This document shows positions 19,251 to 28,686 of a DNA stretch of 64,000 nt, in pieces. Where the stretch lies: the NCBI RefSeq assembly GCF_000820845.2, contig NZ_CBXV010000007.1, positions 248,082 to 312,081 of the forward strand. Direction: 5' to 3'. How positions within the stretch are numbered: the stretch's first letter is position 1; each line of letters begins with the position of its first letter. The DNA is from Pyrinomonas methylaliphatogenes (GTDB lineage: Bacteria > Acidobacteriota > Blastocatellia > Pyrinomonadales > Pyrinomonadaceae). Made by a program: the position numbers and the translations under genes. The notes under the pieces are model-generated. The model was not told the origin of the DNA, searched no databases, and saw nothing but the letters and a program-made list of their open reading frames with translations.

Positions 19251-19257
19251 TTTCACA

Positions 19258-20025
19258 TTATGATGGAGTCTCTAGGATAACCTGCAACGCTTTGGCAAGG
19301 AAGAAGTCCGCGATGATGACCAAGATCGAGCCGAGGACGACGGCGGTGGTTGTCGAGCGTCCAACACCGACGGTCCCGCCTTCGGTCTTCAACCCTTGGC
19401 GACAGGCGACCGTGCCGATGATCAGAGCGAAGAAGATCGGTTTGATCACGCCGCCGAGGATATCTTCATATTGTAATCCATCGCGCACTCCGGAAAAGAA
19501 GGTGTTCGCCGATAGATCATAGAGCGTCGTGGCGACGATCATGCCGCCGCCGATCCCGATGACATCGGCGACGACCGTAAGGAGCGGAAGGGCGATGAGA
19601 AGAGCGATCAGGCGCGGCGTGACCAGTTTGCGGATCGGGTCGGTGCCGAGCGCGCGCATCGCGTCGATCTGTTGTGAGACGACCATCGAGCCGAGTTCGG
19701 CGGAGATGGCCGATCCGATCCGCCCTGTGACCATGAGCGCGGTCAACACCGGACCGAGCTCACGTACCAGCGAGATGGCAACCAACCTTCCCGTCTGGTC
19801 TTGGGCGCCATAATACTTCAAGGTCGGGTAGGTTTGGAGGGTAAGGACGCCGCCTGTAAAGAACCCGGTCAAGAGGATGATCGTTAGCGAACCGACGCCG
19901 ATGATGTCAAGCTGCGTGATCCATTCGCTGAAGTAGCGCGGGCGTTTGAGCAGACCGCGTGCGGCCCACACAACCAGCAGCGTCATCTCTTGAACTTCAA
20001 GCAGGACACGTGTGGCGATATTCAT
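19258..20025 (-). CDS. mlaE: MlaE-like ABC transporter permease
   Basis: The 255-residue integral membrane protein has about five or six hydrophobic segments and the DUF140/MlaE hallmarks: [28 protein letters not shown] (the coupling region) and [23 protein letters not shown]. It forms the inner-membrane part of an MCE lipid transporter with the ATPase and MlaD encoded next. Gene order mlaE-mlaF-mlaD is standard. A weak promoter with TTGACG lies upstream (20136-20108). Confidence 0.93.
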   Translation of the reverse strand: MNIATRVLLEVQEMTLLVVWAARGLLKRPRYFSEWITQLDIIGVGSLTIILLTGFFTGGVLTLQTYPTLKYYGAQDQTGRLVAISLVRELGPVLTALMVTGRIGSAISAELGSMVVSQQIDAMRALGTDPIRKLVTPRLIALLIALPLLTVVADVIGIGGGMIVATTLYDLSANTFFSGVRDGLQYEDILGGVIKPIFFALIIGTVACRQGLKTEGGTVGVGRSTTTAVVLGSILVIIADFFLAKALQVILETPS

Positions 20026-20107
20026 ATAAGATTATGAGCGCCCGTCCCTTTCGGTGAACGAGCGCTAAGGCGGATGCCTTCGCCGCTTAAGACAAGCTAA
20101 GCAAGCT

Positions 20108-20136
20108 ATCTTGCGAGAAAATCTGCCTAGCGTCAA
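20108..20136 (-). promoter_or_regulatory. Candidate promoter of the mlaEFD unit
   Basis: Read on the minus strand, TTGACG (20136-20131) is followed after 17 bp by CAAGAT (20113-20108). The -35 box has five of six consensus bases, the -10 box is weak. It lies about 80 bases upstream of the mlaE start. A small hairpin (AAGGC/GCCTT, near 20074-20087) occurs in the leader. Confidence 0.3.
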
Positions 20137-20181
20137 GATTCGATTGGCGCCGATGGGGGAGTTCCGACGAGAAGGGCGCGA

Positions 20182-20700
20182 TCACGGGCGCGGTTGATTC
20201 GCGCGCGCGCGCTGCTGCTCTCGCAGTTGTTTGAAGAGCTTCAACTGTTCGGGAGTGAGGATGCGGCGGATCTCGAGCTCAACTCGTGCGCGATGGCGCG
20301 TGACGGCTGATTGCGCATCGATCAATTCTTGAACGCGCGCTTCGAACTCGCGCTCATCAAGGTTGTCGGCATAGATCGCTTCGTCCAAGGCGCGTTGCGC
20401 TTCGCGCAGGCGCGTAAGGAGCATCCGCCCGGTGAGATCGTTCTTCCGGCGGATCGAGCGGATCTGCTGTTTCTGCTCGGGAGTGAGATTGAGTATCTCG
20501 AGCAACGGGCGGGGCGGCACTGGTTTAGGCTTGGCCGCTCCAGCTTGCGGAATGGGTTGCGCTGGACGCGCTTGGTTCCTGACCTGAGCTTTGAGCGAAG
20601 GCGCTCCGATCGCTGAGAGGAGCATCGCGAGGAGGCCCAGGCGGCTAATCACGCCTTCGATTTTCCAGGGATGTAATTCGATCTTAAGGCCTTCCATCAT
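20182..20700 (-). CDS. Spy/CpxP-like periplasmic protein (LTxxQ motifs)
   Basis: From the ATG at 20700 (GAGGT upstream, 9-base spacing) the product is 172 residues; an ATG at 20754 would add 18. A signal segment (ISRLGLLAMLLSAIGAPSLKAQ) is followed by a Pro/Ala linker and a helical domain with two LTPEQ motifs (LNLTPEQKQQIRSIRR and RILTPEQLKLFKQL). Those are the marks of Spy/CpxP periplasmic chaperone-like or metal-sensing proteins. It follows the sigma/anti-sigma pair with short gaps and is probably controlled by that sigma factor. The bases around 20754 and 20700 are near-duplicates, so two start regions exist side by side. Confidence 0.72.
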   Translation of the reverse strand: MMEGLKIELHPWKIEGVISRLGLLAMLLSAIGAPSLKAQVRNQARPAQPIPQAGAAKPKPVPPRPLLEILNLTPEQKQQIRSIRRKNDLTGRMLLTRLREAQRALDEAIYADNLDEREFEARVQELIDAQSAVTRHRARVELEIRRILTPEQLKLFKQLREQQRARANQPRP

Positions 20701-20769
20701 GCGAAAGCGACCTCGAAGCCAAAATCGAAGAATCGTGTTAAGACCTTTCATCATGGTCGATTGATCCGG

Positions 20770-21489
20770 CTAATCGCTGATTTCGCTCAACAGGTCCGAT
20801 AACCTCGGCGCGTCGTCGTCGCGAGCGAGCGCGACGGCCGCTTGTTCTGAGCGCCTCACGCGATGCTCAAAATCGGGCTGCTGAGCGCTCGCTTGCGCGG
20901 GCGAAGGATGGGGCATCGATTGCGCCTGCTCTCTGGTTGCGAGCTGTTCGCTTTGGATTCTATCGAGCATCTGAGCGCGCGCAGCGGCGATGCGCTCGGC
21001 GACGATACGTTCCATCTCCTCTTGCGTGTAGAGCGGTTCCGAGGAGGCCGCTTTAGTTTGGGCGGGCGGGCGTTTGAAGATCCCCGTGCGAAACGCGACG
21101 CCTTCGGATGAGACGCGCAGTTCGGCATGGGCGACAGCCAGCGCCGCCAGCGCGCAAACGACGAGCGTGGCAACGGCGCTCGTCACACGCAACCACGCTG
21201 GGGAGAGCGCAAAGAACTCACGCAACGCCGCCAGCGCCTGCCGCCATTGCGGCTGATTGGGGGCGCTCCCGAGGCTAATCGCAGGTAGCCCGACCGCCGC
21301 CTCTTCCGCCCTCGCTTTCCACGTTCGAACGAACGCGCGCGTTCGCTCGAAGCCGCTCAGTTCCTCGCGGCAGATCGCGCATGCGAGAAGGTGTCTTTCG
21401 AACTCTGAGCGCTCATCCGCGCTCAGCTCGCCGTAAAGGTACGCGATAAGCTCTGACCAGTATGTGCATGTTTCGCTCTCTCTTCTCAT
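20770..21489 (-). CDS. Anti-sigma factor with zinc-finger (zf-HC2) domain
   Basis: The 239-residue protein begins with a zinc-binding anti-sigma domain, CTYWSELIAYLYGELSADERSEFERHLLACAICREEL, with the H-x3-C-x2-C cluster HLLACAIC. A transmembrane helix lies near residues 98-118 (VTSAVATLVVCALAALAVA), and a periplasmic part rich in Ala/Glu/Gln follows. It would hold the sigma factor, encoded immediately upstream, inactive at the membrane until a signal arrives. The two genes overlap by 4 bases. The signal is unknown; the downstream Spy-like gene points to envelope stress. Confidence 0.88.
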   Translation of the reverse strand: MRRESETCTYWSELIAYLYGELSADERSEFERHLLACAICREELSGFERTRAFVRTWKARAEEAAVGLPAISLGSAPNQPQWRQALAALREFFALSPAWLRVTSAVATLVVCALAALAVAHAELRVSSEGVAFRTGIFKRPPAQTKAASSEPLYTQEEMERIVAERIAAARAQMLDRIQSEQLATREQAQSMPHPSPAQASAQQPDFEHRVRRSEQAAVALARDDDAPRLSDLLSEISD

Positions 21490-22103
21490 CTCCTTAGCCC
21501 ACCTTTGATCGGTCCTTCCTCTTCTGCGGCGACGAACCTCTCTAACCTCATGCGCAGTTGTTTGAGCGCAGTATAGAGACGGCTTTTCACCGTACTGACG
21601 GGCAGTTGGAGCGTTTCGGCGATCTCCTGGAAGGTCATCTCTTCGAACTCCTTCATGATGATCACTTGACGGAGTTCCGGGGGAAGGGCGTTGACTGCGC
21701 GCCGGACGGCTTCTTCCCGCTCCTTCTCTTCGATTTCGTGGATCGGGGAGAGCGCGCGTCTGACGTTCGCCGTTGCGATCGTCGGCTCTCCGTCATGATC
21801 GCCTGCTCCGTCGAGCGATGTTTCAGCCCGCACGCGCCCGCGCCTGATATACGAGATGCACTGGTTGACGGCGATCCGGTGAAGCCACGACGAGACCTTG
21901 GCTTCACGGCGGAAATTTCGCAGGTTCCGATAAGCGGAAAGGAAAGTCTCCTGCGTCGCATCGCGAGCCGCATCTTCGGAGCCGAGCATCCCGCAAGCGA
22001 GCAAGAAGATGCGCCGTTCCCAGCGCCGCATGATCTCGCCGAAGGCTTCGGCATCGCCTGCCAGCGCCCGCTCGACCAGTTGCTCGTCGCTCGCCGTCTC
22101 CAT
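21486..22103 (-). CDS. ECF RNA polymerase sigma factor (RpoE-like)
   Basis: The 205-residue protein has sigma region 2 (DEQLVERALAGDAEAFGEIMRRWERRIFLLACGM then DATQETFLSAYRNLRNFR) and region 4 (LPPELRQVIIMKEFEEMTFQEIAETLQLPVSTVKSRLYTALKQL). This is the two-domain structure of extracytoplasmic-function sigma factors. The linked zinc-finger anti-sigma gene follows with a 4-base overlap. It would direct transcription of envelope functions such as the neighbouring Spy-like protein, and probably its own operon. Confidence 0.93.
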   Translation of the reverse strand: METASDEQLVERALAGDAEAFGEIMRRWERRIFLLACGMLGSEDAARDATQETFLSAYRNLRNFRREAKVSSWLHRIAVNQCISYIRRGRVRAETSLDGAGDHDGEPTIATANVRRALSPIHEIEEKEREEAVRRAVNALPPELRQVIIMKEFEEMTFQEIAETLQLPVSTVKSRLYTALKQLRMRLERFVAAEEEGPIKGGLRR

Positions 22104-22326
22104 CCCGTTGTCAGCCTAGGCCCGTGGTGCTGCGTCCATCCGCCACCATCACTTTAGACGTCGCAGTTCGTGCGGTGGACGGCAAAACTTTTCGCCGCTG
22201 AAGTCGCGAACGATGTGGATAGTTCGGTATGAAAACATTGACACGCTTCGCCGACACAAGGTAGCATCAAGAAGCGTTCGGCGGCAACCCGCCTATGATC
22301 TCGCCCCGAGTTCGCTTTTCTGGTCC

Positions 22327-24144
22327 ATGCCCATTCGTCTGAAGCGCATTCGTTTGTTGCACATCGTCCTGGGGACGCTTCTCGTCATCGGGCCGATCCC
22401 CTTGGCAGTGGCCGGATGGCTGTTGTCGGATCGGAGCGCGACCGAGCTGCGCTCGGTCGAGGCGCGTTATCAGGTCCAGTTGGTGCGCGACAAGGCGCGG
22501 CAGATAGAGCTTTTCGGGCAACGCTATCGCGATGTGGTGACGGGGCTAGCGCGCGCCTTCGAGCTTGCCGGCGGAGTGCGCGTCATGGGGGCGACGGGAA
22601 GCGATGCGCGGTTGCGGCGCGCGCTTCAGGACGACCCTAATCTGCTCGCGCTCGCCATCCTGCCGGTCCAAGGTGAACCGCATCTGGCTTACAAGCCGGA
22701 CGCCATCACGCGCGAGGAGGTCGATGAGAGCATCGCGGCGGTGCTCGCGCGCGTGTCGGGGAAGGGCGTCGTGACGGGGCGCCCGCGCTTGATCCGTTCG
22801 AGTCAAGAGATGGGATGGACGATCGCCGCGCCAGTGATGAGCGGAACGAACGATGAGGAGATAAGTGCTGCGGTGGTTGCGGTCGTCTCTTTCCAGGATG
22901 TGTTTCGGATCGTTTGGCAATCGGCGACGCGTAGCGCGGACGATCTTTTGACGGCTGGGGTTCCCGTCATCTTCGTCGTCGACGATAACGGACGGGCTGT
23001 CGCTCATCCCGATCCTGGAGTGGCTTTGGCTTCAAAGTCGATGGTCGATTTCAAAGTGGTCCAGGATTGGATGGAGATGGGCGCACAGGTCGAATCAGCC
23101 CTTTCGCCCTTCGTGATGGAGCGCGATGGGAAGCGCGTGGCGATGCTCGGCGCTTATGCCACGGCGGAGCTTGGCCCAGATACGCGGCTTGGGATCATCT
23201 CCGTTCAAGATGAGCGCGCCGCTTTACGTTCGGTGTCGGACATGCGCGCGCAGATTTGGGGGATCAGTTTGGTTGGGGCGACGATCGCTTTGATCGCGGG
23301 AGTGCTCTTCGCTCGCCAGTTGACTCGCCCGGTGCAGGAGTTAGCCGCCGGAGCGCGGCGCATCGCAAGCGGCGATTTCTCATATCGCCTCCGAATCAGC
23401 AGCCGCACCGAACTGGGTGAACTCGGCGCATCATTCAATCGGATGACGGATCAACTCGAACGCTTCATTGAGGATCTGCGCCGCGCCGCGGACGAGAACC
23501 GCGAACTCTTCATCGGCACGGTGAAGGCTTTGGCTACCGCGATAGACAACAAAGACCCATACACGCGCGGCCATTCCGAACGGGTTTCGCGCTTCTCCGT
23601 CGCCATCGCGCGAAGGCTCGGATTGACGGAGGATGAGGTCGAAAAGGTCAGAATCAGCGCATTGCTTCACGACGTCGGCAAGATAGGGATCGACGATCGG
23701 ATCTTGAAGAAGCCCGCGCCGCTTACGGATGAAGAGTTCGAGATCATGAAGCAGCATCCGCAGAAAGGTTATCGCATCATGTCTCAAATTCCGGCGATGC
23801 GCGAGTTCCTACCGGGGATATACATGCACCATGAGCGTTTGGACGGGTTGGGATATCCGCAAGGCCTTAAGGAGGACGAGATACCGCTTCAAGCGCGCAT
23901 CATCTCGGTGGCCGATTCCTTCGATGCGATGACGACTGATCGCCCGTACCAGCGCGGGATGAGTGCGGAGACGGCGCTCGAACTGATCCAATCTCACGTC
24001 GGCACGCGTTACGATGGCCGCGTCGTACAAGCGTTGATCGAAGCGTATCGAAGCGGTCAAGTGCGCCCCGTCGGTGTGCGCCCTTCGCGCTCGACCGAGC
24101 AGCTTGCGCCCGCCTCCGTGCCGCTTGAACGCATCTCGGCTTAG
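22327..24144 (+). CDS. Membrane HD-GYP domain protein (probable c-di-GMP phosphodiesterase)
   Basis: About 605 residues from the ATG at 22327; the frame is open from 22213 but the upstream codons do not look coding. There is a transmembrane helix at 10-30, a periplasmic dCache-like sensor region to about 300, a second helix, a HAMP domain (RQLTRPVQELAAGARRIASGDF), and a C-terminal HD-GYP domain. The latter has HSERVSRFSVAIARR, LLHDVGKIGIDD, HHERLDGLGYPQG and VADSFDAMTTDRPYQ, so all metal ligands and the GYP motif are intact. It should hydrolyse cyclic di-GMP in response to an external cue. The window also holds a cyclic-dinucleotide riboswitch in front of pilM. Confidence 0.88.
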   Translation: MPIRLKRIRLLHIVLGTLLVIGPIPLAVAGWLLSDRSATELRSVEARYQVQLVRDKARQIELFGQRYRDVVTGLARAFELAGGVRVMGATGSDARLRRALQDDPNLLALAILPVQGEPHLAYKPDAITREEVDESIAAVLARVSGKGVVTGRPRLIRSSQEMGWTIAAPVMSGTNDEEISAAVVAVVSFQDVFRIVWQSATRSADDLLTAGVPVIFVVDDNGRAVAHPDPGVALASKSMVDFKVVQDWMEMGAQVESALSPFVMERDGKRVAMLGAYATAELGPDTRLGIISVQDERAALRSVSDMRAQIWGISLVGATIALIAGVLFARQLTRPVQELAAGARRIASGDFSYRLRISSRTELGELGASFNRMTDQLERFIEDLRRAADENRELFIGTVKALATAIDNKDPYTRGHSERVSRFSVAIARRLGLTEDEVEKVRISALLHDVGKIGIDDRILKKPAPLTDEEFEIMKQHPQKGYRIMSQIPAMREFLPGIYMHHERLDGLGYPQGLKEDEIPLQARIISVADSFDAMTTDRPYQRGMSAETALELIQSHVGTRYDGRVVQALIEAYRSGQVRPVGVRPSRSTEQLAPASVPLERISA

Positions 24145-24211
24145 GCCGCGCGATCTCGTCGAGCGTCGAACCGTCAGGTGCGTCGCGGGCTTGCGCTCTG
24201 ACTGCGCCGGT

Positions 24212-24240
24212 TTGCGCTTATGGGATTTAAGTTGCATAAT
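24212..24240 (+). promoter_or_regulatory. Candidate promoter of ftsY
   Basis: TTGCGC (24212-24217), a 17-bp spacer, then CATAAT (24235-24240), about 40 bases before the ftsY ATG. Four of six and five of six consensus bases. Confidence 0.45.
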
Positions 24241-24282
24241 CTTACACTTTAGTCATAACTCGAAATCCGCATAGCAGCAATC

Positions 24283-25437
24283 ATGGGGCTTTTCTGGAAA
24301 CGTCGGAAAAAGGACGAGATCATCACGCTCGGTCTCGGTCAACCCGTCGAAGAGCGAGCGTCACCGGTCGCTGAGGAGGCGAGGCCGATTGAGGATTCAA
24401 CCGGTGCGCTCGGCGAAGAGCCGCCCGCGCGCTCCTCTTTCTCCACCTCGGTCCTCGGGCTTGACAAGACCATCGAAGAGTTACAAGCGGAAGAGGCGGC
24501 GCTCGAGCAAGCTTTCGCCTCGCGTTTTCGCCGGGCGATCTCAGCGACGCGCGAGTCATTATCAGAGAAACTCGATAGCGTATTTCAGGGACGCAAGCAG
24601 ATAGATGCGGAACTGCTCGATGAACTCGAGGAGGCGTTGATCGCGGCTGATATCGGCGTCCCAACGACGCTCGAAATCCTCGACAGAGTGCGGCGCGGGA
24701 TCGCGCGTCAGCAGATCAACGATCTCGCCGCCCTCAAAGAGGCGATCAAGCGGGAGTTGCTCGAGATATTGCGCGCGGCGGAGAGAAACGGCGTCGCTTC
24801 GGAGACCTCTGTGCCCGATGATATTCGCCCTTATGTGATGATGATCGTCGGGGTGAACGGCGTCGGCAAGACGACGACCATCGGCAAACTGGCGCATCGC
24901 ATCAAGGCCGAGGGCAACGATGTGTTGATCTGCGCGGCTGATACCTTTCGCGCCGCCGCCACCGACCAGTTGGCGATATGGGCCGAACGCACAGGCGTTC
25001 CGTTGATCCAGCAGAGGCAAGGGACCGATCCGGCGGCTGTGCTCTTCGATGCGTTGAAAGCCGCCAAAGCGCGCGGCACCGATGTCCTGATCGTCGATAC
25101 GGCGGGAAGGCTTCATACTAAATCGAACCTGATGGCAGAGCTCGAAAAGATGCGTCGCGTGGCGGGGCGCGAGGTCGAGGGCGCGCCGCACGAAACCTTG
25201 CTTGTCATCGACGCGGTCACGGGCCAGAATGGGCTAGAACAAGCGCGCCAATTTTTAAAGACGGCGGGCGTTACCGGGATCGTGTTGACGAAGCTCGATG
25301 GGACGGCCAAGGGCGGCATCGCCGTCGCCATCGCGAAAGAGCTTAAGCTGCCGATCCGTTATGCTGGCATCGGTGAGAAGATCGACGATCTTGTCGTCTT
25401 CGATCCCGAACAATATGTCAACGATCTGTTCGAATGA
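24283..25437 (+). CDS. ftsY: Signal recognition particle receptor FtsY
   Basis: The 384-residue SRP GTPase has an acidic N-terminal A domain (to about 100), an N helical bundle and the G domain. The latter shows [15 protein letters not shown] (P-loop), [32 protein letters not shown] and the closing [16 protein letters not shown]. It docks SRP-ribosome complexes to the membrane for cotranslational export. The stop overlaps the start of the ribD frame (ATGA), so the two are coupled. Confidence 0.95.
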   Translation: MGLFWKRRKKDEIITLGLGQPVEERASPVAEEARPIEDSTGALGEEPPARSSFSTSVLGLDKTIEELQAEEAALEQAFASRFRRAISATRESLSEKLDSVFQGRKQIDAELLDELEEALIAADIGVPTTLEILDRVRRGIARQQINDLAALKEAIKRELLEILRAAERNGVASETSVPDDIRPYVMMIVGVNGVGKTTTIGKLAHRIKAEGNDVLICAADTFRAAATDQLAIWAERTGVPLIQQRQGTDPAAVLFDALKAAKARGTDVLIVDTAGRLHTKSNLMAELEKMRRVAGREVEGAPHETLLVIDAVTGQNGLEQARQFLKTAGVTGIVLTKLDGTAKGGIAVAIAKELKLPIRYAGIGEKIDDLVVFDPEQYVNDLFE

Positions 25438-26648
25438 TCGGCGCGCGAGGTGAATTGTCGGCGATCTTCAATCCGAGCGGTTTAGTCGAGGCGGATTTGA
25501 AATCGGGAACGCGAGATTGCGAACTAAAGATCGATGAGGCGGGACAGTCGGTGGCGGCTCGTCTCGACCTTCACTACATGGGGCGTGCGCTCGAACTTGC
25601 AGCGCGCGGGCGCGGACAAGCGAGCCCCAATCCGCTCGTCGGTTGTGTCATTGTAGATGAGAGCGGGCGGGTCATCGGCGAGGGATTTCACGTCTACGCG
25701 CAAGTCAAACATGCTGAAACGATCGCGCTCGAGCAAGCGGGCGCGCGCGCGCATGGCGCGACGTGCTACGTCTCGCTCGAGCCGTGCGCGCACTATGGCC
25801 GTACGCCGCCCTGCACGGATGCTTTGATCCGCGCCGGCATTCGACGGCTCGTGGCGCCGATCGAGGATCCGAACCCGCTGGTCGCCGGACGCGGATTCGC
25901 GCAGTTGCGAGCGGCTGGCGTTGAGGTGAGCGTTGGATTGATGGCGCGCGAGGCGGAGCGATTGAACGAACACTACCTGCACTTCATGAGGACGGGCCGC
26001 CCGTTCGTCCATTTGAAACTGGCTTGCTCGCTCGACGGTCGAATCGCGACGGCAAAGGGCGATGCGCATTGGATCACCGGAGAGCGTGCGCGCATGCGCG
26101 TTCACGAGCTGCGCCACGAATGCGATGCCATCTTGATCGGCGCGGGGACGGCCATCGCCGATGATCCGCTATTGACCGATCGGAGCGGATTGCCGCGCCA
26201 TCGTCCGCTCGTGCGCGTCGTGCTCGATGGGAGATTGAGGCTCAGGAAGGACTCGAGGTTGGCGCAGACGGCGCGCGAATTGCCGACGCTCGTCTTCACG
26301 AGCGAGGAGGCGGATCAAGAGCGCGCGGCGGAACTCGAGGCTTGCGGGATAGAGGTGGTACGTAGCGGCGGCGGTCTGTCGGCTGTGCTCGGCGAGTTGG
26401 CGCGGCGCAAGGTGCAGAGCGTTCTCGTCGAAGGCGGGTCCAACATCGCTTCGCGGTTCATCAAGGATCGATTGGTCGATAGGATCACCTTCTTCATCGC
26501 TCCGCTGATCATCGGCGCTGATGGGATCGTTGCCATCGGTGAGTTGGGGATCGAGAAGTTGACGGAGGCCATTCGTCTGCGCGAGGTTGAGGTCGAGCGC
26601 CACGGCGATGATGTCGAGATCACGGGCTATCCGATCTGGACAGACTGA
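25434..26648 (+). CDS. ribD: Bifunctional diaminohydroxyphosphoribosylaminopyrimidine deaminase / reductase
   Basis: The protein catalyses two middle steps of riboflavin synthesis. The N-terminal zinc deaminase has HAE ([11 protein letters not shown]) and [11 protein letters not shown]; the C-terminal reductase has [29 protein letters not shown] and the [18 protein letters not shown] loop. The annotated frame gives 404 residues and starts in an ATGA overlap with ftsY. Its first 45 or so residues are unlike the family, which normally begins a few residues before [13 protein letters not shown] at 25551 would give the usual N-terminus and is a real alternative. No other rib gene is in the window. 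Confidence 0.92.
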   Translation: MIGARGELSAIFNPSGLVEADLKSGTRDCELKIDEAGQSVAARLDLHYMGRALELAARGRGQASPNPLVGCVIVDESGRVIGEGFHVYAQVKHAETIALEQAGARAHGATCYVSLEPCAHYGRTPPCTDALIRAGIRRLVAPIEDPNPLVAGRGFAQLRAAGVEVSVGLMAREAERLNEHYLHFMRTGRPFVHLKLACSLDGRIATAKGDAHWITGERARMRVHELRHECDAILIGAGTAIADDPLLTDRSGLPRHRPLVRVVLDGRLRLRKDSRLAQTARELPTLVFTSEEADQERAAELEACGIEVVRSGGGLSAVLGELARRKVQSVLVEGGSNIASRFIKDRLVDRITFFIAPLIIGADGIVAIGELGIEKLTEAIRLREVEVERHGDDVEITGYPIWTD

Positions 26649-26749
26649 GCGCGGTTCGCGATCCATCGTTTTGAAGGAGGCTGGCGATCCAGCGTGATTC
26701 ATCGGCGAGGGCGGGGGACGGAGGGCGCGAACCCAACGGCTTAATTTCG

Positions 26750-27571
26750 ATGCGCGTGAAGAAGAGCCTCGGTCAACACTTTCTCAAGGATCGAGAGGTC
26801 ATTGCGCGCATCATCGAGGCGGTCGATCCGCGAGCCGACGAGACGATCGTCGAGATCGGACCGGGCCACGGGGCTTTAACCTCTTCTTTGCTCGAGCGGG
26901 CTGGCAGAGTCATCGCCATCGAGATCGATCGAGATCTCGCTACGGTCTTGCGCGCGCGTTTCGGCGATCGCGCAAATTTCGCGCTCATCGAACGAGATGC
27001 GCTTGCTTTGGACTACTGCGCGATCATCGCCCCGGCGACCAGAGCGCGAGTCGTCGCCAATCTCCCGTACAACATCTCGACGGCGATCGTTCAACGTCTG
27101 ATCGAAGATCGAGCGTGTCTCGGTGAGATGGTCCTGATGTTGCAGCGAGAGGTCGTCTGGCGCATGGTCGCTCCGGCTGGAGCGCGTGAACGGGGCTATC
27201 TATCGGTCCTCATCGAAGCGTACTGCGAGGCGGAGCGCCTTTTCGATGTGCCGCCGCGCGCTTTCCGTCCCGTCCCAAAGGTTTGGAGCACGGTGATCCG
27301 TCTGCGTTCGCGCGCGCAGATGGCGATCAGCGTTTCGGATGAAGACTTCTTCTGGCGTTTGGTCAAGATCGGTTTCATGCAGCGGCGAAAGACCATTCTG
27401 AACAATTTGCGCCGAGCCGAAGGGGAGATCGGTGAGTCGATCGCGCGCGTCGGCGGGCCAGTCGTATCGTTGGCTTTGGCCGGGATCGATGCGCGGCGGC
27501 GAGCCGAGACCTTGACGCTTGAAGAATGGGCCAGACTCGCGCATGTTCTGCTCGACGCGCGGCTTGATTAA
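26750..27571 (+). CDS. rsmA: 16S rRNA dimethyladenosine transferase
   Basis: The 273-residue enzyme (KsgA) dimethylates two adenines near the 3' end of 16S rRNA. Motifs: KKSLGQHFLKD at the N-terminus, the SAM loop VEIGPGHGALTSSLLE, and the catalytic NLPYNISTAIV. The C-terminal part (FRPVPKVWSTVIRL and MQRRKTILNNLR) is typical. The next gene frame overlaps slightly but its likely start lies beyond this stop. Confidence 0.95.
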   Translation: MRVKKSLGQHFLKDREVIARIIEAVDPRADETIVEIGPGHGALTSSLLERAGRVIAIEIDRDLATVLRARFGDRANFALIERDALALDYCAIIAPATRARVVANLPYNISTAIVQRLIEDRACLGEMVLMLQREVVWRMVAPAGARERGYLSVLIEAYCEAERLFDVPPRAFRPVPKVWSTVIRLRSRAQMAISVSDEDFFWRLVKIGFMQRRKTILNNLRRAEGEIGESIARVGGPVVSLALAGIDARRRAETLTLEEWARLAHVLLDARLD

Positions 27572-27623
27572 GCTCGGATGGTGTGAGATGTTCGATCTCA
27601 TGCAGGGTCGGGGAGCGTTCGTT

Positions 27624-28601
27624 ATGGAGAATGTTTCCTCCGTAGAGCGAGGGCGCTCGGCGGCGAACCGGTTTGCCGCCTTCGCTTGGGCGGTTTTGGT
27701 GGTGAACATTGCCGTCATCTTGTGGGGCGCATACGTGCGGGCGACCGGATCCGGCGCGGGATGCGGAAGCCATTGGCCGCTCTGCAACGGCGAGGTCATC
27801 CCGCGTTCGCCGCGGGCGGAGACTTTGATCGAGTTCACGCATCGCGCGACGAGCGGGCTGGCTTTGTTACTCGTCGTGGCGCTGTTCTTCTGGGCGCGAC
27901 GCATCTATCCGCGTGGGCGGATCGTGAGGCGCGCGGCCACCGCGTCGCTCATCTTCATGCTCGCGGAGGCGTTGATCGGCGCTGGGCTCGTACTCTTCGA
28001 ATTGGTCGCGCACGACCGTTCGCTCGCGCGTGCGCTGTCGCTGGCGGCGCATCTGGTGAATACCTTTCTCTTGCTCGCGGCGATGGCGTTGACCGCTTGG
28101 TGGGCGCAAGTTGACGGCGAGTTTCGTTGGCTCTACAACCGAATCGTCGCCGCGATCCTCGCCGTCGGACTGGTTGGGATGATCTTGGTCGGGATGAGCG
28201 GCGCCGTCGCCGCTCTCGGCGATACGCTCTTCCCCGCAGATTCCTTGCGCGAAGGATTGCTTCAAGACGTTTCACCGGCGGCGCATTTCCTCGTCCGCTT
28301 GCGGGTCTTGCATCCGCTGCTGGCCGTTTCCATCGGAGTCTATCTTCTCTTCGTCGCCGGAGCGCTCGCCTTCTGGCGAAAAGAGAGGAGCGTGCGGCGG
28401 TTGGCCCGGGCCGTGTTGTCGCTTCTCGCCATTCAAATCGGCGCGGGCGTCATCAATCTGATCTTGCTCGCTCCGGTATGGTTGCAATTAGTCCATCTGC
28501 TACTGGCTGATCTTCTATGGGTAACCTTGGTTTTGCTGAGCGCTTCGGCGCTTACGCGCGTCGGCGATCGGCCCCAACTTGACGCGCGCTCTCGACCGTA
28601 G
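27624..28601 (+). CDS. ctaA: Heme A synthase (COX15/CtaA family)
   Basis: About 325 residues from the ATG at 27624, chosen because GGGGAG lies 8 bases upstream; the frame extends back to 27519. Eight hydrophobic segments are visible in two similar halves. Heme-binding histidines are in FTHRATSG and HLVNTF in the first half and LHPLLA and VHLLLAD in the second. The extracellular loop RATGSGAGCGSHWPLCNG with a cysteine pair is characteristic. It oxidises heme O to heme A for cytochrome oxidase, implying aerobic respiration. Confidence 0.9.
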   Translation: MENVSSVERGRSAANRFAAFAWAVLVVNIAVILWGAYVRATGSGAGCGSHWPLCNGEVIPRSPRAETLIEFTHRATSGLALLLVVALFFWARRIYPRGRIVRRAATASLIFMLAEALIGAGLVLFELVAHDRSLARALSLAAHLVNTFLLLAAMALTAWWAQVDGEFRWLYNRIVAAILAVGLVGMILVGMSGAVAALGDTLFPADSLREGLLQDVSPAAHFLVRLRVLHPLLAVSIGVYLLFVAGALAFWRKERSVRRLARAVLSLLAIQIGAGVINLILLAPVWLQLVHLLLADLLWVTLVLLSASALTRVGDRPQLDARSRP

Positions 28602-28621
28602 GCGTGCGCGAAAGCGAGCTA

Positions 28622-28630
28622 TGCTATACT
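28622..28630 (+). promoter_or_regulatory. Extended -10 promoter element ahead of RNase J
   Basis: TGCTATACT (28622-28630) fits an extended -10 (TGn-TATACT). No good -35 box lies 17 bp upstream, as is common for extended -10 promoters. The RNase J start is about 57 bases downstream. Confidence 0.4.
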
Positions 28631-28686
28631 GTCACATTCTGCATGGCGATGGTCAATCTTGATATGAAAGCTGCAGAGAGTTCAAG

